64,000 nt of DNA from Branchipolynoe longqiensis (Eukaryota > Annelida > Polychaeta > Phyllodocida > Polynoidae). Made by a program: the position numbers and the translations under genes. Location: assembly GCA_030323885.1 (NCBI GenBank), contig CM059186.1, forward strand, positions 24,385,849 through 24,449,848, read 5' to 3'. The notes beneath the pieces are model-generated. The model did not search any database, was not told where the DNA came from, and saw nothing but the letters and a program-made list of their open reading frames with translations. Shown here piece by piece: positions 41,465 through 53,221 of the stretch (positions within the stretch are counted from its first letter, which is position 1; each line of letters opens with the position of its first letter).

Positions 41465-41508
<44 letters not shown>
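41465..41508. repeat. (TA)n microsatellite at DIRS copy A 5' border
   Basis: TATATATATATAAATATATATA. Confidence 0.95.
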
Positions 41509-41511
<3 letters not shown>

Positions 41512-41589
41512 CAGACCTGTGCACCCGATCTGGCAGCTTTCCGTATTGTCAAAGCTATTTTTCGTATTCTTGAATGACTTTTATGCCTA

Positions 41590-41860
41590 GTACACAACTA
41601 CCTTTTGTGCGCACCCACCTACCGTATACGATCTAAAACTGCCCGTTTCACGCACAAAAATCGCTAGGTGTGCGGTCCCCGCACACACCTAGCGATTGCG
41701 ATTCGTGACTAAAAACTCAGTTCTAAGGCTAAAACGGGCCGATTATGATTGCGATTCGCGATTCAAAAAATGAATCGGCCCGTTTTCAGTTTTAAGCGGG
41801 TCTGGTCGAGTCGCAAGTTTTAGTGCGCGAATCGTATACGGTAGGTGTACCAGGCATTAG
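41590..41860. mobile_element. Palindromic foldback element (ATGCCTRGTACAC ends)
   Basis: Outer ends ATGCCTAGTACACAACTACC...ACCTACCGTATACGAT and ATCGTATACGGTAGGTGTACCAGGCAT are inverted. Inside is a near-perfect hairpin AATCGCTAGGTGTGCGG-TC-CCCGCACACACCTAGCGATT (about 41660-41700). No ORF. Confidence 0.75.
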
Positions 41861-42084
41861 TAACACATTTACAATGAAAAATAAACAATTACATAATATC
41901 CACAAGCAAACTTTTCATGCAATTTAATAAGCTCCCTTCAAAACCATTAAGCTATTACAGTCCTGTGCACCCGGGAAAACACTATCAGTATCTTGAAAGT
42001 CATTTTCAGTATTTTCTTCAGTATCCAGAACAAAGGCCGAGAAACCGTATTTCCGTATTTACCCTTGCAATCCTCCGGAAGGTG

Positions 42085-42210
42085 CACGTGTGTGTGTGTG
42101 TGGTGTGGTGTTGTGTGTGTGTGTGTGTGTGTGTGTGTGGTATGTGTATTTATATATATATATATATAATATATATATATATAGATATATATATATATAT
42201 ATAGATAAAC
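42085..42210. repeat. (TG)n then (TA)n microsatellites
   Basis: TGTGTGTG with a GGTGTGGTGTTG break, followed by TATATATA and TAGATATATA. Confidence 0.95.
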
Positions 42211-42287
42211 CCGTTATTGCGTGTAATAAGATCTGTAGTGGCTTGCACTGCCGCCCGCTCCGGCGTGGGGAGGGGGGGGGGGTACCA

Positions 42288-42487
42288 GCATGGACTACTG
42301 CAATATCCCACTCAGTCACATTATCCTGACATTGAACCAACCAACCCTATCCTAATAATGCCGAGCGCCAGGCTAGGAAGCGACAAGTATCAATGTTTAA
42401 GTAATTGGTTTGATTCATGGGTTCGAATCGCACGATCTACCAAAACGGGAGACGGACGCTCAACTCATTTGGCCATCCCGTCTGGTG
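42288..42487 (-). mobile_element. SINE-1 copy, 3'-truncated
   Basis: Minus-strand head CCAGACGGGATGGCCAAATGAGTTGAG with B box GCGATTCGAACCC, and the body up to CACTGAGT..ATATTGCAG. The terminal GATATGACC module is missing. Confidence 0.8.
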
Positions 42488-42489
42488 CA

Positions 42490-42904
42490 GCCCACACAGT
42501 AGCAGCCTATTAAGAAACAGTTACAACTGAGCACACATTAACTCCGCAACGTTAGGAAACAGGCAATACCTCGCCCCCTTCCCAACTGCACCCCCCTCCC
42601 CTCCTCCCCCTCCCCCTACACACCCAGCAATTCTAATTGGAGACAGCAGTGTCCATGCAGGTAAATCTCCTAAAAGCAAAGGCTCACCCTCATAGCCAGA
42701 GATTGCAATTAAGATTTCCTATTTAAAGTCTGGCTGGTGTCTACATACTGTCACTCACCCCCCCCCCCCTCCCCGCCCATCATATGACGCAAATTCGCTT
42801 GGTGTAAGTTAACAAATTCCTTCAAAGAGCTAGTGAGTAGGTCTGGAACTTAGCGAAGGTGGGGGGATTTATTATTAAAAGAAATTGTAAATAAAATACT
42901 TCTT
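42490..42904. other. No gene recognised
   Basis: C-rich runs at 42575-42625 and 42755-42775, otherwise unremarkable. Confidence 0.4.
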
Positions 42905-43135
42905 CTAATCATCATCATCATGCTGTCGGTCGCGATGCGACAAAGACTGCTTTCATTACTTGACTGCCACTCTCCATTTTCATGAAAGCTGCCTGCAAAA
43001 GTGTTGAAGTGCTGCTGGCTTTTGCAAGTTACCAGTGGCACTCTCTCGGGGAGCAAATAGAGGTTTCACACCGGCAAGAACATGTCAAGACAGGCGCAAA
43101 ACTATTTGTCCCTGCAGTGGCTGGTCTTCTAAACA
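42905..43135 (+). repeat. Repeat R copy
   Basis: ATCATCATCATCATGCTGTCGGTCGCGATGCGAC to CTGCAGTGGCTGGTC, with an internal deletion compared with 6380-6660. Confidence 0.8.
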
Positions 43136-43159
43136 TCTCATTTTACAGTGCTGCATCAC

Positions 43160-43478
43160 TGGTTTGTTTGTGTGTTGGAGTGTTATGTCCTTGCAACATC
43201 TATGGTCATATCAGGACGGGTTCTGATTTGTGACAGTGCTCACACATGATGACTTTATACTGCTGCTGGCACCATGACCCGATATCCTACTCAATCACAT
43301 TATCCGGATACTGAGCTAACCAGTCCTTTCCCTATCCTAGTAATGCCGAGTGCCAGGCTAAGTAGTGACAAGTATAAATTTGGTAAATCATTGGCTTGAC
43401 TTGGCCAGGGTTCGAACCCCCGACCTTCCGCACAAGAAGCTTGCGTTCTACCAATTGGCCCACCTCGTCCGGTGCAGC
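43160..43478 (-). mobile_element. SINE-1 copy with alternative head
   Basis: Minus-strand head CCGGACGAGGTGGGCCAATTGGTAGAACG with B box GGGGTTCGAACCC (Lys-tRNA-like spacing), joined to the standard SINE-1 body and the GATATGACCATAGATGTTGC end. Confidence 0.8.
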
Positions 43479-43662
43479 ACTGGTCTTTCGGCCGTTGTAC
43501 ATATATGGTTATTTAAAAAGAAGAGAACTGATCTATTCTAGGCTGTGTACAGCATATACCTTCTCCCCGGATGTACTTGCATAGGTACATTTAAAAAATA
43601 AAATAAATATTTAACAAGAACCATTTTGAAGATTACAGATTACTCGTGCTTGGTGCTTCAAA

Positions 43663-43995
43663 GCTCCATAGTCTGTTGAAAGCATCAAATTTTCGCAATC
43701 AAAACACTTATCCAGATTGGATTCTACATATCGAATAAAGCTGCTGGTGCACTTACTAGGCATTAATTACTACATAAAGCGGGATACTAGGTCAATTTAA
43801 TAAAATAAAACAAACCTGTTACTACTGAAGGCCATGGTGCCAGAATGTCACCATGCATGTCAAAATTAATTGTGTATGTTTCAACTTAAATTATTTACAA
43901 AGTTAGCCGTTTAAAATCAATGTTATTTCAAATTAAAGTGAGGTAGGTTATAACAATCGATATATTATATTTATCTTTATTCATCTGGGTTTCAG
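43663..43995 (-). mobile_element. MITE-T copy, diverged
   Basis: AAAGCTCCATAGTCTGTTGAAAGCATC at the left and the TTATAACAATCGATATATTATATTTATC region at the right, where the terminal repeat is degraded. Confidence 0.7.
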
Positions 43996-44200
43996 TCTTG
44001 GTGTTATTGTGGTTCAAGTGGAACATGCAAAATGTAAGACGATATTGTCTATCATCAGCGGTCGGTCACTATGTGTTTGTCCTGTCAGGAATATTTATGA
44101 CCGTTCATCACCAGCATTCAGGATACTTCAGTCTTGTTTATTTCTCATGAGACATAGGTAGTAAGGTGCCAGGTCTTTCTATACGTCACATCCACCTATA

Positions 44201-44557
44201 GACCTATTTCATATGATGTCAGCATATGTATCTAGGTCAGTGCGCGTGCCTTTTGGCTGCAGGACGACACACTGTCACACTGCAAACTCAATGGCTATGA
44301 GCAATCTTCATACAGAAAAAGTGAAATATCTCTAAAACCACACCACCTAGAAACAAATCTCTTGTTACACATATAGAAAACATGTTTACCAAAAAGATTA
44401 TATTAAATTGATGAGGTTAGGGTTCTGGATTTCTATTAATTTTGAATAAAACTCATGTTTTGCACTGCGCGTACCGGCAAATTCAAGGGCAGTGTGCCAT
44501 CGTTCTGCAGCCAAGCTGCGCGCGCATACCCAATGTTTATAAACATTGAAAGGGGTC
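44201..44557. mobile_element. TIR-C element, short form with one cassette
   Basis: GACCTATTTCATATGATGTCAGCAT at the left, ACATTGAAAGGGGTC at the right, and TATA flanks at 44197-44200 and 44558-44561. It contains a single about-195-bp cassette (AATATCTCTAAAACCACACCACC...TTTTGCACTGCGCGTACCGG). Confidence 0.85.
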
Positions 44558-44561
44558 TATA

Positions 44562-44936
44562 GTAAGCCATCCATCTCGCTGCTGCCGAAGATTTCTCCCT
44601 CAGCCCTCAAATTCCAAAGCCCGCTCGGTGGTATGGTACCGACCACGCTTGTCAATGTCAGTTACATGTCAAGGTTAAAAAGTGTAGCATTTCACGGGAG
44701 TTAGGCAAGGACTACCTAACCCCACCACACACCACTGACACACCTGGATGAGTTTAATGCCAGTCCCAGGATATTGTCTATATACCATGGCAAACAAATG
44801 CCTTACCATACAAAGGGTCAAAGTTCACAGAGTTCACGTAGTGTCACAGCCTCTTTACCACTAACTCAATGCTGTTTAGAAGTTCTGTGTCTACTCTCAT
44901 ATAAAAAAGGCTCCGACAAAATAATTAATCAAATGT
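44562..44936. other. No gene recognised
   Basis: Mixed-composition unique-looking sequence. Confidence 0.4.
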
Positions 44937-44937
44937 G

Positions 44938-45293
44938 TGCTGAAGCTACAGTCCGATTAAGCATCAACTCTTCAAACGTAAAACACTTATCTAGAATTGA
45001 ACCAATCTATCCACATTGGACACTGGCACATTTATTAACTATTTGCTGCTAAATATAAAAGATCATATTAAGTCAATTTAATATAACGCTTTACTGCTGA
45101 AGCCTACAGGGTCAGAGTTTTGACAAGCATGCCACAATTAATATGGCATGTTTACACTTCAAATATCTCCTAAGTTAGTAATTATAAAGCAACGTTACTT
45201 AAAATTAAAGTAGGTAGATTATAATGATCAACCTAATATATTTATCTCAGAAAATGCTAGAAATTCAAAACAATGGAACTATGCAAGTTTAAT
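44938..45293 (-). mobile_element. MITE-T copy, diverged
   Basis: GAAGCTACAGTCCGATTAAGCATCAAC at the left and ATGGAACTATGCAAGTTTAA at the right, with the GACAAGCATGCCACAATTAA body motif. Confidence 0.7.
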
Positions 45294-45360
45294 AACGCAT
45301 TATTTGCAAAGTGGTCGCAAGCCATAGTGTGTGTGACTGAAGTCTTAATAAACACTTTAT

Positions 45361-45859
45361 NNNNNNNNNNNNNNNNNNNNNNNNNNNNNNNNNNNNNNNN
45401 NNNNNNNNNNNNNNNNNNNNNNNNNNNNNNNNNNNNNNNNNNNNNNNNNNNNNNNNNNNNNNNNNNNNNNNNNNNNNNNNNNNNNNNNNNNNNNNNNNNN
45501 NNNNNNNNNNNNNNNNNNNNNNNNNNNNNNNNNNNNNNNNNNNNNNNNNNNNNNNNNNNNNNNNNNNNNNNNNNNNNNNNNNNNNNNNNNNNNNNNNNNN
45601 NNNNNNNNNNNNNNNNNNNNNNNNNNNNNNNNNNNNNNNNNNNNNNNNNNNNNNNNNNNNNNNNNNNNNNNNNNNNNNNNNNNNNNNNNNNNNNNNNNNN
45701 NNNNNNNNNNNNNNNNNNNNNNNNNNNNNNNNNNNNNNNNNNNNNNNNNNNNNNNNNNNNNNNNNNNNNNNNNNNNNNNNNNNNNNNNNNNNNNNNNNNN
45801 NNNNNNNNNNNNNNNNNNNNNNNNNNNNNNNNNNNNNNNNNNNNNNNNNNNNNNNNNNN
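45361..45859. other. Assembly gap (N)
   Basis: 499 unknown bases. The true length may differ. Confidence 1.
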
Positions 45860-46018
45860 CCGAGCACCTTCACAGATCTACTAACTCCCCTATATCGATC
45901 GCTATATTTGGGTCACAACAATACCATTGTAACCATATTCTAACTCCTAAACCGACCACCTCCATAAATGGACCACATTGCCCCTCGGTCGGTCGATTTA
46001 GAGAGGTTTTACTGTATG
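45860..46018. mobile_element. MITE-P copy truncated by the gap
   Basis: TCACAGATCTACTAACTCCCCTATATCGATCG to GGTCGGTCGATTTAGAGAGGTTTTACTGTA. Confidence 0.8.
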
Positions 46019-46159
46019 TGGTGTGGTATTCCGGCCATAATCTACTGCACTTGAAGACGCCATTTCGTCGTGCTCGGGCTGGTGTTAATCACAGAACGGG
46101 GTGCTGACGTCACTTGTCGTGGGTTGCATTAGGCTGTCACTCATAGCCCATCAAACACG

Positions 46160-46960
46160 CGTTGACTCTCCCCCCCCCCCACACACACCCAAACCACACC
46201 CATACACCCACCCACATACACACACGCTCACCCATACACACACCCATACACACACCCACACTGACACCCTCACCCTCTCCCACACTCACCCTCACCCACC
46301 CACACCCTCTCCCACCCACACCCACACCCATACACCCACCCCACACCCACACGCCACCTCACATCCCTCACCCACACCCTCACCCACACACACCCACTCA
46401 CCCATACCCACACCAACAGCCACACACCCTCTCGCACACTCACACCCTTACACACCCACACCCATTCACCCACACCCACACATCCACACCAACAGCCACA
46501 CACCCTCTCGCACACTCACACCCTCACCCACCCACACACCCACTCGCCCATACCCACACCCATACACTCGCACCAACACCCACCCACACCCTCTCCCACA
46601 CTCACCCTCTCCCTAACTCACCCTCACCCACCCACCCACACACTCACCCTCTCCCTAACTCACCCTCACCCACACACTCACCCTCTCCCTAACTCACCCT
46701 CACCCACCCACACACTCACCCTCTCCCTAACTCACCCTCACCCACCCACACACTCTCCTACACCCGCATCCAAACCATACCCATACATACACCCACATCA
46801 ACACCCACCCACACCCTCTCACACACCACGCTCACCTCAACACCACCCACCCACTCATACACTCACCCGTCCACCCACACCCATACCCACACCCACACAC
46901 CCACTGGCACCTACACCATTCTCCACTCTCAGGCACCTCCCACACATCCATGTCCACGCG
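46160..46960. repeat. C-rich (CACCCACACC)n minisatellite
   Basis: CACACCCTCTCCCACACTCACCC-type words over 800 bp. A block CTCACCCTCTCCCTAACTCACCCTCACCCACC repeats at 46600-46760. Thr/His/Pro frames are artefacts. Confidence 0.95.
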
Positions 46961-47555
46961 CGGACACCCCCCCCCCTACTCCCCCCCCCCCCCCCCCACA
47001 TGCACACTCCCTCCCACCTGCGTTAGGCCACATTATCAAGTCGAGACACAGTGCACTCATTGACCCCTCTGCGATGAGTATTCCCAGGCGTGCGACCCTG
47101 GAACAGGGCCCCTTCTGCTAATATTTCAACCAGTGGATACCTAAACCTGAGTTGTGTGAACGCGCGTTTTGAGAGATACTATGATACTGGCAGGGTGGGT
47201 GACAGCGTCACGTGACAGCATCACGTGGTGATTAGACGGCGTTTCTGCTAATGCACTGTCCTTGACTGCTTATTATGTAACTTGCAGTATTTCAGTTGGA
47301 CCTGTTGATTTGTCTTATAAATGAGTAACAGTACTAATACCCCCCCCCCCCACCCCTACAACTTCCCGTCCCCATATGCCCCTCCCCCCCTCCCCCTCGC
47401 CCCCCCCCCCCCCACGCACACCCACACCTTCCTGGCCCCATATGTGAGGTGTCCCTGATGACCCCTGGTGGTATTAATTAGAACCAAGAGGCCGAACGCG
47501 CAGCGAGGTTCAATCAAGTGTACCCTACTTTAAAAAGTGACTATCATTGCCATCT

Positions 47556-47561
<6 letters not shown>
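46961..47561. other. Unique sequence with poly-C tracts
   Basis: C runs at 46970-46997, 47341-47352 and 47385-47415. No gene supported. Confidence 0.4.

Positions 47562-47622
<61 letters not shown>
47562..47622. repeat. (CA)n microsatellite
   Basis: Uninterrupted CA dinucleotides. Confidence 0.98.
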
Positions 47623-47623
<1 letters not shown>

Positions 47624-47692
47624 GTATCCCCCTTAAAACAGATATCCTGACCAGGATGACATATCACGTAGCTCAACATCATATACCCCACC

Positions 47693-47745
47693 CCTTCCTG
47701 ATATGACCTTAGATGTTGCCAGGACGTAAAACTCCAACAACCAAC
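47693..47745 (+). mobile_element. SINE-1 3' tail
   Basis: CCTGATATGACCTTAGATGTTGCCAGGACGTAAAACTCCAACAACCAACC. Confidence 0.75.
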
Positions 47746-47929
47746 CATCAACATCATATAATTCATCACGTATATAAAACATTGTGGGTCTCCACTCCCC
47801 CCGCCCCACCTCCCCCCAACTTCACCCCCTCTTGTGGATGTGGCGGAAATATAGGTGCCACCCATTAGACAGAAAGGAGTTTACAAAATTCATGAGTGTC
47901 CATTGACACAAAATTGATTGTAGGCTTTT

Positions 47930-48033
47930 ACATGTAAAAGCGATGGTTTGAACAAAAACAAACATTTCTCGCCGTGAATATGGCCTATGCTGTCGACACG
48001 TCATAAAACAACCACCAATCAATCAATCAATCA
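47930..48033 (-). repeat. (GATT)n-headed repeat fragment
   Basis: Inverted relative of 22637-22712: on the minus strand GATTGATTGATTGATTGGTGGTTGTTTTATGACGTGTCGACAGCATAGGCCATATTCACGGCG. Confidence 0.7.
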
Positions 48034-48245
48034 GACAGAAAGAAGCATCAACATGATATGACCTTAGATGTTGCGAACAAACGAACAAATCAAAATGCTT
48101 CAGTCATAATACTCATATACTCTCAAAGTTAAACCTGTACAACTTGTATATTATCTGTATGTAACTTACTGACCCCCCCCCCCCCACCCCCACTCCCTCA
48201 CTATCATCATAGCTAATATCATAACTCGGCAATAAGTTTTGAGTT

Positions 48246-48592
48246 GGTTAACACCCTAACGTCCTAGCAACGTCTAAGGTCATAAAAGGACGGGTTCCGA
48301 CTTGTGACAGTGCGCACTCATGGCACTTTATAGTGCTGCCCCACTGGGAGACCAGGCCGCTAGCACCATGACCTGATATCCCACTCAGCCACATTATCCT
48401 GACACTGAGCCAACCAGTCCTTGCCCTATCCTAATAATGCTGAGTGCCAGGCTGGAAAGTGACAAGTATCAATTTTTAGTCATTGGTTTGACTCGACCAG
48501 GGTTCAAACTCATGAACCCATGGGTTCGGATCCCTCGATCTCCCAAAACAGGAGACGGACGCTCAACTCATTCGGCCATCCTGTCTGGTCAC
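48246..48592 (-). mobile_element. SINE-1 copy, near full length
   Basis: Minus-strand head GACAGGATGGCCGAATGAGTTGAG, B box region GGGTTCAAACTC or GATCCGAACCC, standard body, and end GACCTTAGACGTTGCTAGGACGTTAGG. Confidence 0.85.
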
Positions 48593-48659
48593 AGCGAGAT
48601 GTTGTTAGATGATTTCTATGCAGTGCGTATGTAAACACTCCTCTCGTCTCCGACACAAG

Positions 48660-48885
48660 CATAACATGCATAAGGCAATGGCTTTTGAGTTTTTTCGGCA
48701 AGTTTTTCCGATAAATATATCAGATTGATCGTTATACTCGACTTATCATTAATCTCAACCAGCTTTTGTTAAATGATAAATGGACCATTTTTTTTAGATA
48801 TTTGAAGTGCAAGTTTTTAGCATTTCAAAATAATTTCAGCCCGTATACCAAAACTCCCACCCTCGAAGCCAAGTTGTGACACAGG
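48660..48885 (+). mobile_element. MITE-T fragment, diverged
   Basis: ATGGCTTTTGAGTTTTTTCGGC, AGATTGATCGTTATACTCGAC, TTTTTTTAGATATTTGAAGTGC and ACCAAAACTCCCACC follow the MITE-T order. The right end is missing where the SINE at 48888 begins. Confidence 0.65.
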
Positions 48886-48887
48886 TT

Positions 48888-49223
48888 CCAGACGGGATGG
48901 CCGAATGAGTTAGAGCGTCCGTCTTCCGTGCTGGTAGATCGTGGGGTCGTGGGTTCGAAACATGGTCGAGTCAAACCAATGACTTAAAAATTTATACTTG
49001 TCGCTTCCTAGCTAGGCGCTCGGCATGATTAGGATAGGACAAGGACTGGTGTGCTCAGTGTCAGGATAATGTAACTGAGTGGGATACCAGGTCATGGGTG
49101 CCAGTGGCCTGGTTTCCCAGTGGGACAGCACTATAAAGTCGTCATGAGTGCGCACTGTCACAAGTCGGTACCCATCCTGGTATGACCTTAGATGTTGCTA
49201 GGATGTAAAACAATAAACAAACA
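48888..49223 (+). mobile_element. SINE-1 copy, full length
   Basis: CAGACGGGATGGCCGAATGAGTTAGAGCG head, B box GGGTTCGAAACATGG, complete body, and (AAC)-type tail. The flanks ACAGGTTCC/ACAGTTTCC are an imperfect target duplication. Confidence 0.85.
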
Positions 49224-49734
49224 AACAGTTTCCTATCTTGCTGTGATCACGTGATACACTGACCTTTTTTTTTTTTTGAGCATGTCAATCTAGCTCTGGT
49301 CACATGGTGCAAGACTAACGAGAACCACAGAGATTGGCCTACATTTCTAATACTTTCTCATGCAGATAGCTTCCTCTCGTAGTTTTGTGAAAGCACTTAC
49401 CTGTAAATTCAGAATTACTCCTTAAATGCAGCACCACCACTTGACAAGTGTGTGGCACGGGTATCTAACTTGACTATGTAGGATCAAATCGAGCTGTTGC
49501 CAGGACGTAAAACTCCAACAACTTTGACCTCACAGCGTGGTCACGTGCTTGTAACATTACAGCGCACAATGGTTAGGACGTAATGTGGTTGCCTCAGAGT
49601 GCAGGTACCAGCGTATACATTATGTTAGGTTAGCACACATTACTGCCGAGCAGGCCTTGATAGAGTTAATTATATCTGGATTGCCGTTACGTATGCACCA
49701 GGAGGGCTGCAGTGTGGCCAGGTCTCTGATTGGT
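49224..49734. other. No gene recognised; one SINE-1 tail scrap
   Basis: TTGCCAGGACGTAAAACTCCAACAAC at 49497-49522 is a SINE-1 end. The rest is unmatched. Confidence 0.45.
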
Positions 49735-50158
49735 TGAATTTTCCTATGGTGGCACCCTGGTTGAGTCAAACCAATGACTTACAAATTGAGACTTGTCGCT
49801 TCTTAGCCAGGCGCTTGGCATTATTAGGATAGGGCAAGGACTGGTTGGCTCAGTGTCAGGATAATGTGGCAGTGAGATATCAGATCATGGTGCTGATGGC
49901 CTGGTTTCCCAGTGGGGAAGCACTATAAAGCCGCTATGAGTGCACACTGTCACAAGTAGGTACCCGTCCTGATATGACCATAGATAGGGTCAAGGACTGC
50001 TTGGCTCAGCCCCAAATAGTTTGCCTACTTTTGTGCTGGGGGGTCGTTAAGCAAACACAGGTATTGGCTCTGTGTCAGGATAATGTAACTGAGTGGGATA
50101 TCATGATATCACCTTCAATGTTGCCAGGACGTAAAACTCCAACAAACAACCAACCAAG
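49735..50158 (+). mobile_element. SINE-1 body with internal partial duplication
   Basis: Starts in the B-box region (ACCCTGGTTGAGTCAAACC), runs through the whole body to GATATGACCATAGAT, then repeats GGGTCAAGGACTGCTTGGCTC..GATAATGTAACTGAGTGGGATATC and ends again at TGTTGCCAGGACGTAAAACTCCAAC. Confidence 0.75.
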
Positions 50159-50650
50159 CAACATACACACCATTGTAGTTATTGCCTGGCCATGTAGCTT
50201 TCGGTCATCAATGAAAAGGCCAGCATAAATCAGTCGCAACTTGACAGGATAGGATGACCGCTTTGGAAAGGGGGCTAGCTGGGGTAGGGGTCATTGTGTG
50301 CCTGAGCTATACATGCTGCATACATATATCAACATACCGTTTACCAGGGCCGCATTCAAGGTACGCCTTCAAGAAATTTGTGAACAACTTCAGCTGTCTA
50401 GTGCCTCGAAAATGGCCGCCTCCATAGGTGGCCGGCATTTGCAATTGAAAAAAGCCAGCTCTGATTGGCTGAAACCACTCAGTCTGCATCCACAAGGCGA
50501 GAATCTCACTGTGTGATGTGTGGTGTTCATAGTGGATTTTATATACTATATAAGCGGTTTATACATATATTATTAAATGGTGGCTTTCTGGAGGTTATTA
50601 TGTCATAGCTCTTTGTTTTGTGTGTTTGTTGCGTAGGCAGTGGGCGTTTT
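50159..50650. other. Unique sequence, no supported gene
   Basis: AAAATGGCCGCC (50410) and GATTGGCTGAAA (50464) are YY1-like and CCAAT-like motifs. The small frame spanning them (50298-50516) has no recognisable domain. Confidence 0.4.
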
Positions 50651-50651
50651 G

Positions 50652-51005
50652 TTTAAAGCTGCATAGTCCGATGACAACATCAAATTTTCAAAACAAAAAC
50701 AATTATCTAGATTTGATTCTACATATCTAACTTAGATACTGGTGCACTTATTAAACATTTGTCATCACATATAAGGGAATATTGAGGTAATTGAATAGAA
50801 CCTGATACTGCAGAAGCCTATGGTGTTACTGTTAGAGTTTTGGCAAGCTTGCCAAAATTAATTTAGCGCATTTGCACTTCAAATATCTCAAAAGTTTGCC
50901 ATTTAAAGTAAAAGTTACTTCAAACTAAACTGAGGTAGATTATACCTAATATGTTTATCTCACAAAATGAGAGAAACTCAAAACCATCGGACTATGCAAC
51001 TTTAA
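50652..51005 (-). mobile_element. MITE-T copy, full length (about 354 bp)
   Basis: TTTAAAGCTGCATAGTCCGATGAC at the left and CATCGGACTATGCAACTTTAA at the right. One of the cleanest copies. Confidence 0.88.
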
Positions 51006-51204
51006 CAACACTTTAAGTGAACAAGAAAATGTGAGAGTTTTTTCTTGATCATTGATGTAAGTGTGCAAGTTGAGTTGATGGCGGTGGGTGTTAAAGTGTG
51101 TGTGTGCGCGTGCGTGTGTGTGTAATCATGCAGATTTCAATTCATTTGGCTATGATTGGGTCAAACAGTGTGAAGTGAGTCCCGTGAAATACACATAGAG
51201 AACT

Positions 51205-51386
51205 ACAGTAAAACCTCCCTAACCGACCACCTCCACAGATCGACCACCCCCTTATTTCGATTGCTTTATTTGGGTCCCAACAATACCATTGTAACCATAT
51301 CCTAACTCCCTAAACCGACCACCTCCCTAAATGGACCACTGAAAATCGGTCCCAAGGTCGGTCGATTTAGAGAGGTTTTACTGTAT
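51205..51386. mobile_element. MITE-P copy, full length
   Basis: TACAGTAAAACCTCCCTAACCGACCACC and GGTCGGTCGATTTAGAGAGGTTTTACTGTA, with TA at both borders. The best complete copy (182 bp). Confidence 0.9.
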
Positions 51387-51770
51387 TTACCTGGCTCCTC
51401 TGAGTGGGGGACATGATTGGTCACGAACACACACCGGAGGGAATGTGTGGGTGTATGTGTGCGTGTGTGTGTGTGTGTGTGTGGATTGGGAGTAGAGGTC
51501 AGTACATTGCGGACCCTCGGCAAACACAACACATGACCACCGGGGTCATGACCTTCGCCCTGCAACGCCACGCAGCGGACTGCAGTGACGTCATGGTGAC
51601 TAAATTGAATGGCGCCGTTACGGGGCCTTATGTGAGGTTAAATTGCTAACCTACAACCTTATCGGGTTTGAGTCCCACACACCCTGACCTTACCACATCT
51701 AAATTATTATAACCTTACCGGAGGAAGAAAGGAAAGAAGAGAAAACCTCTCTCAGTCTCAGTGACAGATT
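51387..51770. other. (TG)n and unique sequence, no supported gene
   Basis: TGTGTGTGTG at 51450-51482. A GC-richer stretch with TGACGTCATGG lies at 51586. Confidence 0.4.
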
Positions 51771-52125
51771 TGAAGCTCCATAGTCCGATGAAAATATCAA
51801 ATTTTCAAAACCAAAACAATTTCCAGATATGATTCTACATATCCAACTTAGATACTGGTGCACATATTAAGCACCTGTCGCCATATAGAAGGGCATGCAG
51901 AGCCAATTTAATAGAACCAGTTACTGCAGAAGCCTTATGGTGTCAAGAGTTTTGGCGTGCTTGCCAAAACTAAGTTTGCATGATTGAATTCCAAATATCT
52001 CAAAACTTATCCATTTAAAATAAAAGCTTCTTCAACCTGAAATAAGGTAGATATAACGATTAATTTAATATATTTATCTCAGAAAAATTACCAAAACCCA
52101 AAACCATAGGACTATGCAACTTTAA
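51771..52125 (-). mobile_element. MITE-T copy, full length
   Basis: GAAGCTCCATAGTCCGATGAAAATATC at the left and CATAGGACTATGCAACTTTAA at the right. Confidence 0.85.
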
Positions 52126-52357
52126 CTGAAGTCCCGTTTGGGTGTGTTTTAGACGCATTGCAGTGTGACTGTGATTGTGAATGTGATAAAGGAGGGTTCA
52201 CACAAAGGTCTGTCTGATACTAGTGATAGTGGGCCCTACGTTATCAGTGGTGGCCGATCAGCCTTATCTGCTGGCGGTGTAAGACGGCTGTAACCACTGA
52301 CATTATCGACCGAACGCAGCGCCCCCCAGGGGCAACCAACTGCACTGCTATGCTGGT

Positions 52358-52712
52358 GGTTGGTTGGTTGTTGGGAGTTTTACGTCCTAGGTCCTACGGC
52401 CTAGCAACATCTAAGGTCATATCAGGACGGGTATCAACTTGTAAGAGTACGCACTCATTGCGACTTTATAGTGCTGCCTGGCTGGGAGATCAGGTTGCCC
52501 GCACCATGACCCGATATATCCCACTCAGGCACATTATCCTGACACCGAGCCTTGTCCCAGTCCTTGCCCTATCCTACTAATGCCGAGTGCCAGGCGAGTA
52601 AGTGACAAGTATCGCTTGTATAAGTCATTGGTTTGACTCAACAGGAAACTGAATTCCCGATCTCCCGCAGTCGAGGTTGCGGTCTACCGATTCGGCCACT
52701 GCACCCGGTGGT
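52358..52712 (-). mobile_element. SINE-1 copy with alternative head
   Basis: Minus-strand head CCGGGTGCAGTGGCCGAATCGGTAGACCG, degenerate B box GGGAATTCAGTT, full body, and end GACCTTAGATGTTGCTAGGCCGTAGG. Confidence 0.8.
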
Positions 52713-52817
52713 GCGCTTTTATGCCATGCCATTTTCAAAGGGGCTGCGTGTAATATGACAAAAACTACTTTACTTATTCACAATATATATGTGATCAAAT
52801 ATGACAACTGATGATTT

Positions 52818-53010
52818 CACCTGCCGCGGTAGCCCAGTCAGTAGAGCGCAGACTTCCTGGGTGGAAGGTCAGTAGTTAGAATCCCGACCAAGTCAAACCA
52901 ATGAGTTACAAAATTGGTATCTGTCGATACCTAGCCTGATGCTTACAATTCGGTACCCGTCCTGATATGACCTTAGATGTTGCAAGGCCGTAAAACAACA
53001 ACAAACAAAC
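52818..53010 (+). mobile_element. SINE-1 copy with Lys-tRNA-like head and internal deletion
   Basis: TGCCGCGGTAGCCCAGTCAGTAGAGCGCAG head with B-box relic AGTTAGAATCCCGACC. The body is deleted from CTAGCCTGATGCTTACAA directly to TTCGGTACCCGTCCTGATATGACC. Confidence 0.8.
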
Positions 53011-53221
53011 AAACTCATCAGTGCCTAGGTAGCGTTCTGGACGACACACTCAAGCAGTCATTCATCTGGACGCTAATCGACACCTGCAGACTTTATTGAA
53101 CCAAGTTGCTCTAGCAACACGCCAGGAAATGCACTCTGCCAATTATAATAAATATTTTGTTAGCATTTAACAGTATAAATATAGTACATTATATTCAATG
53201 CTATAAGAGAGTTTGAGTGTT

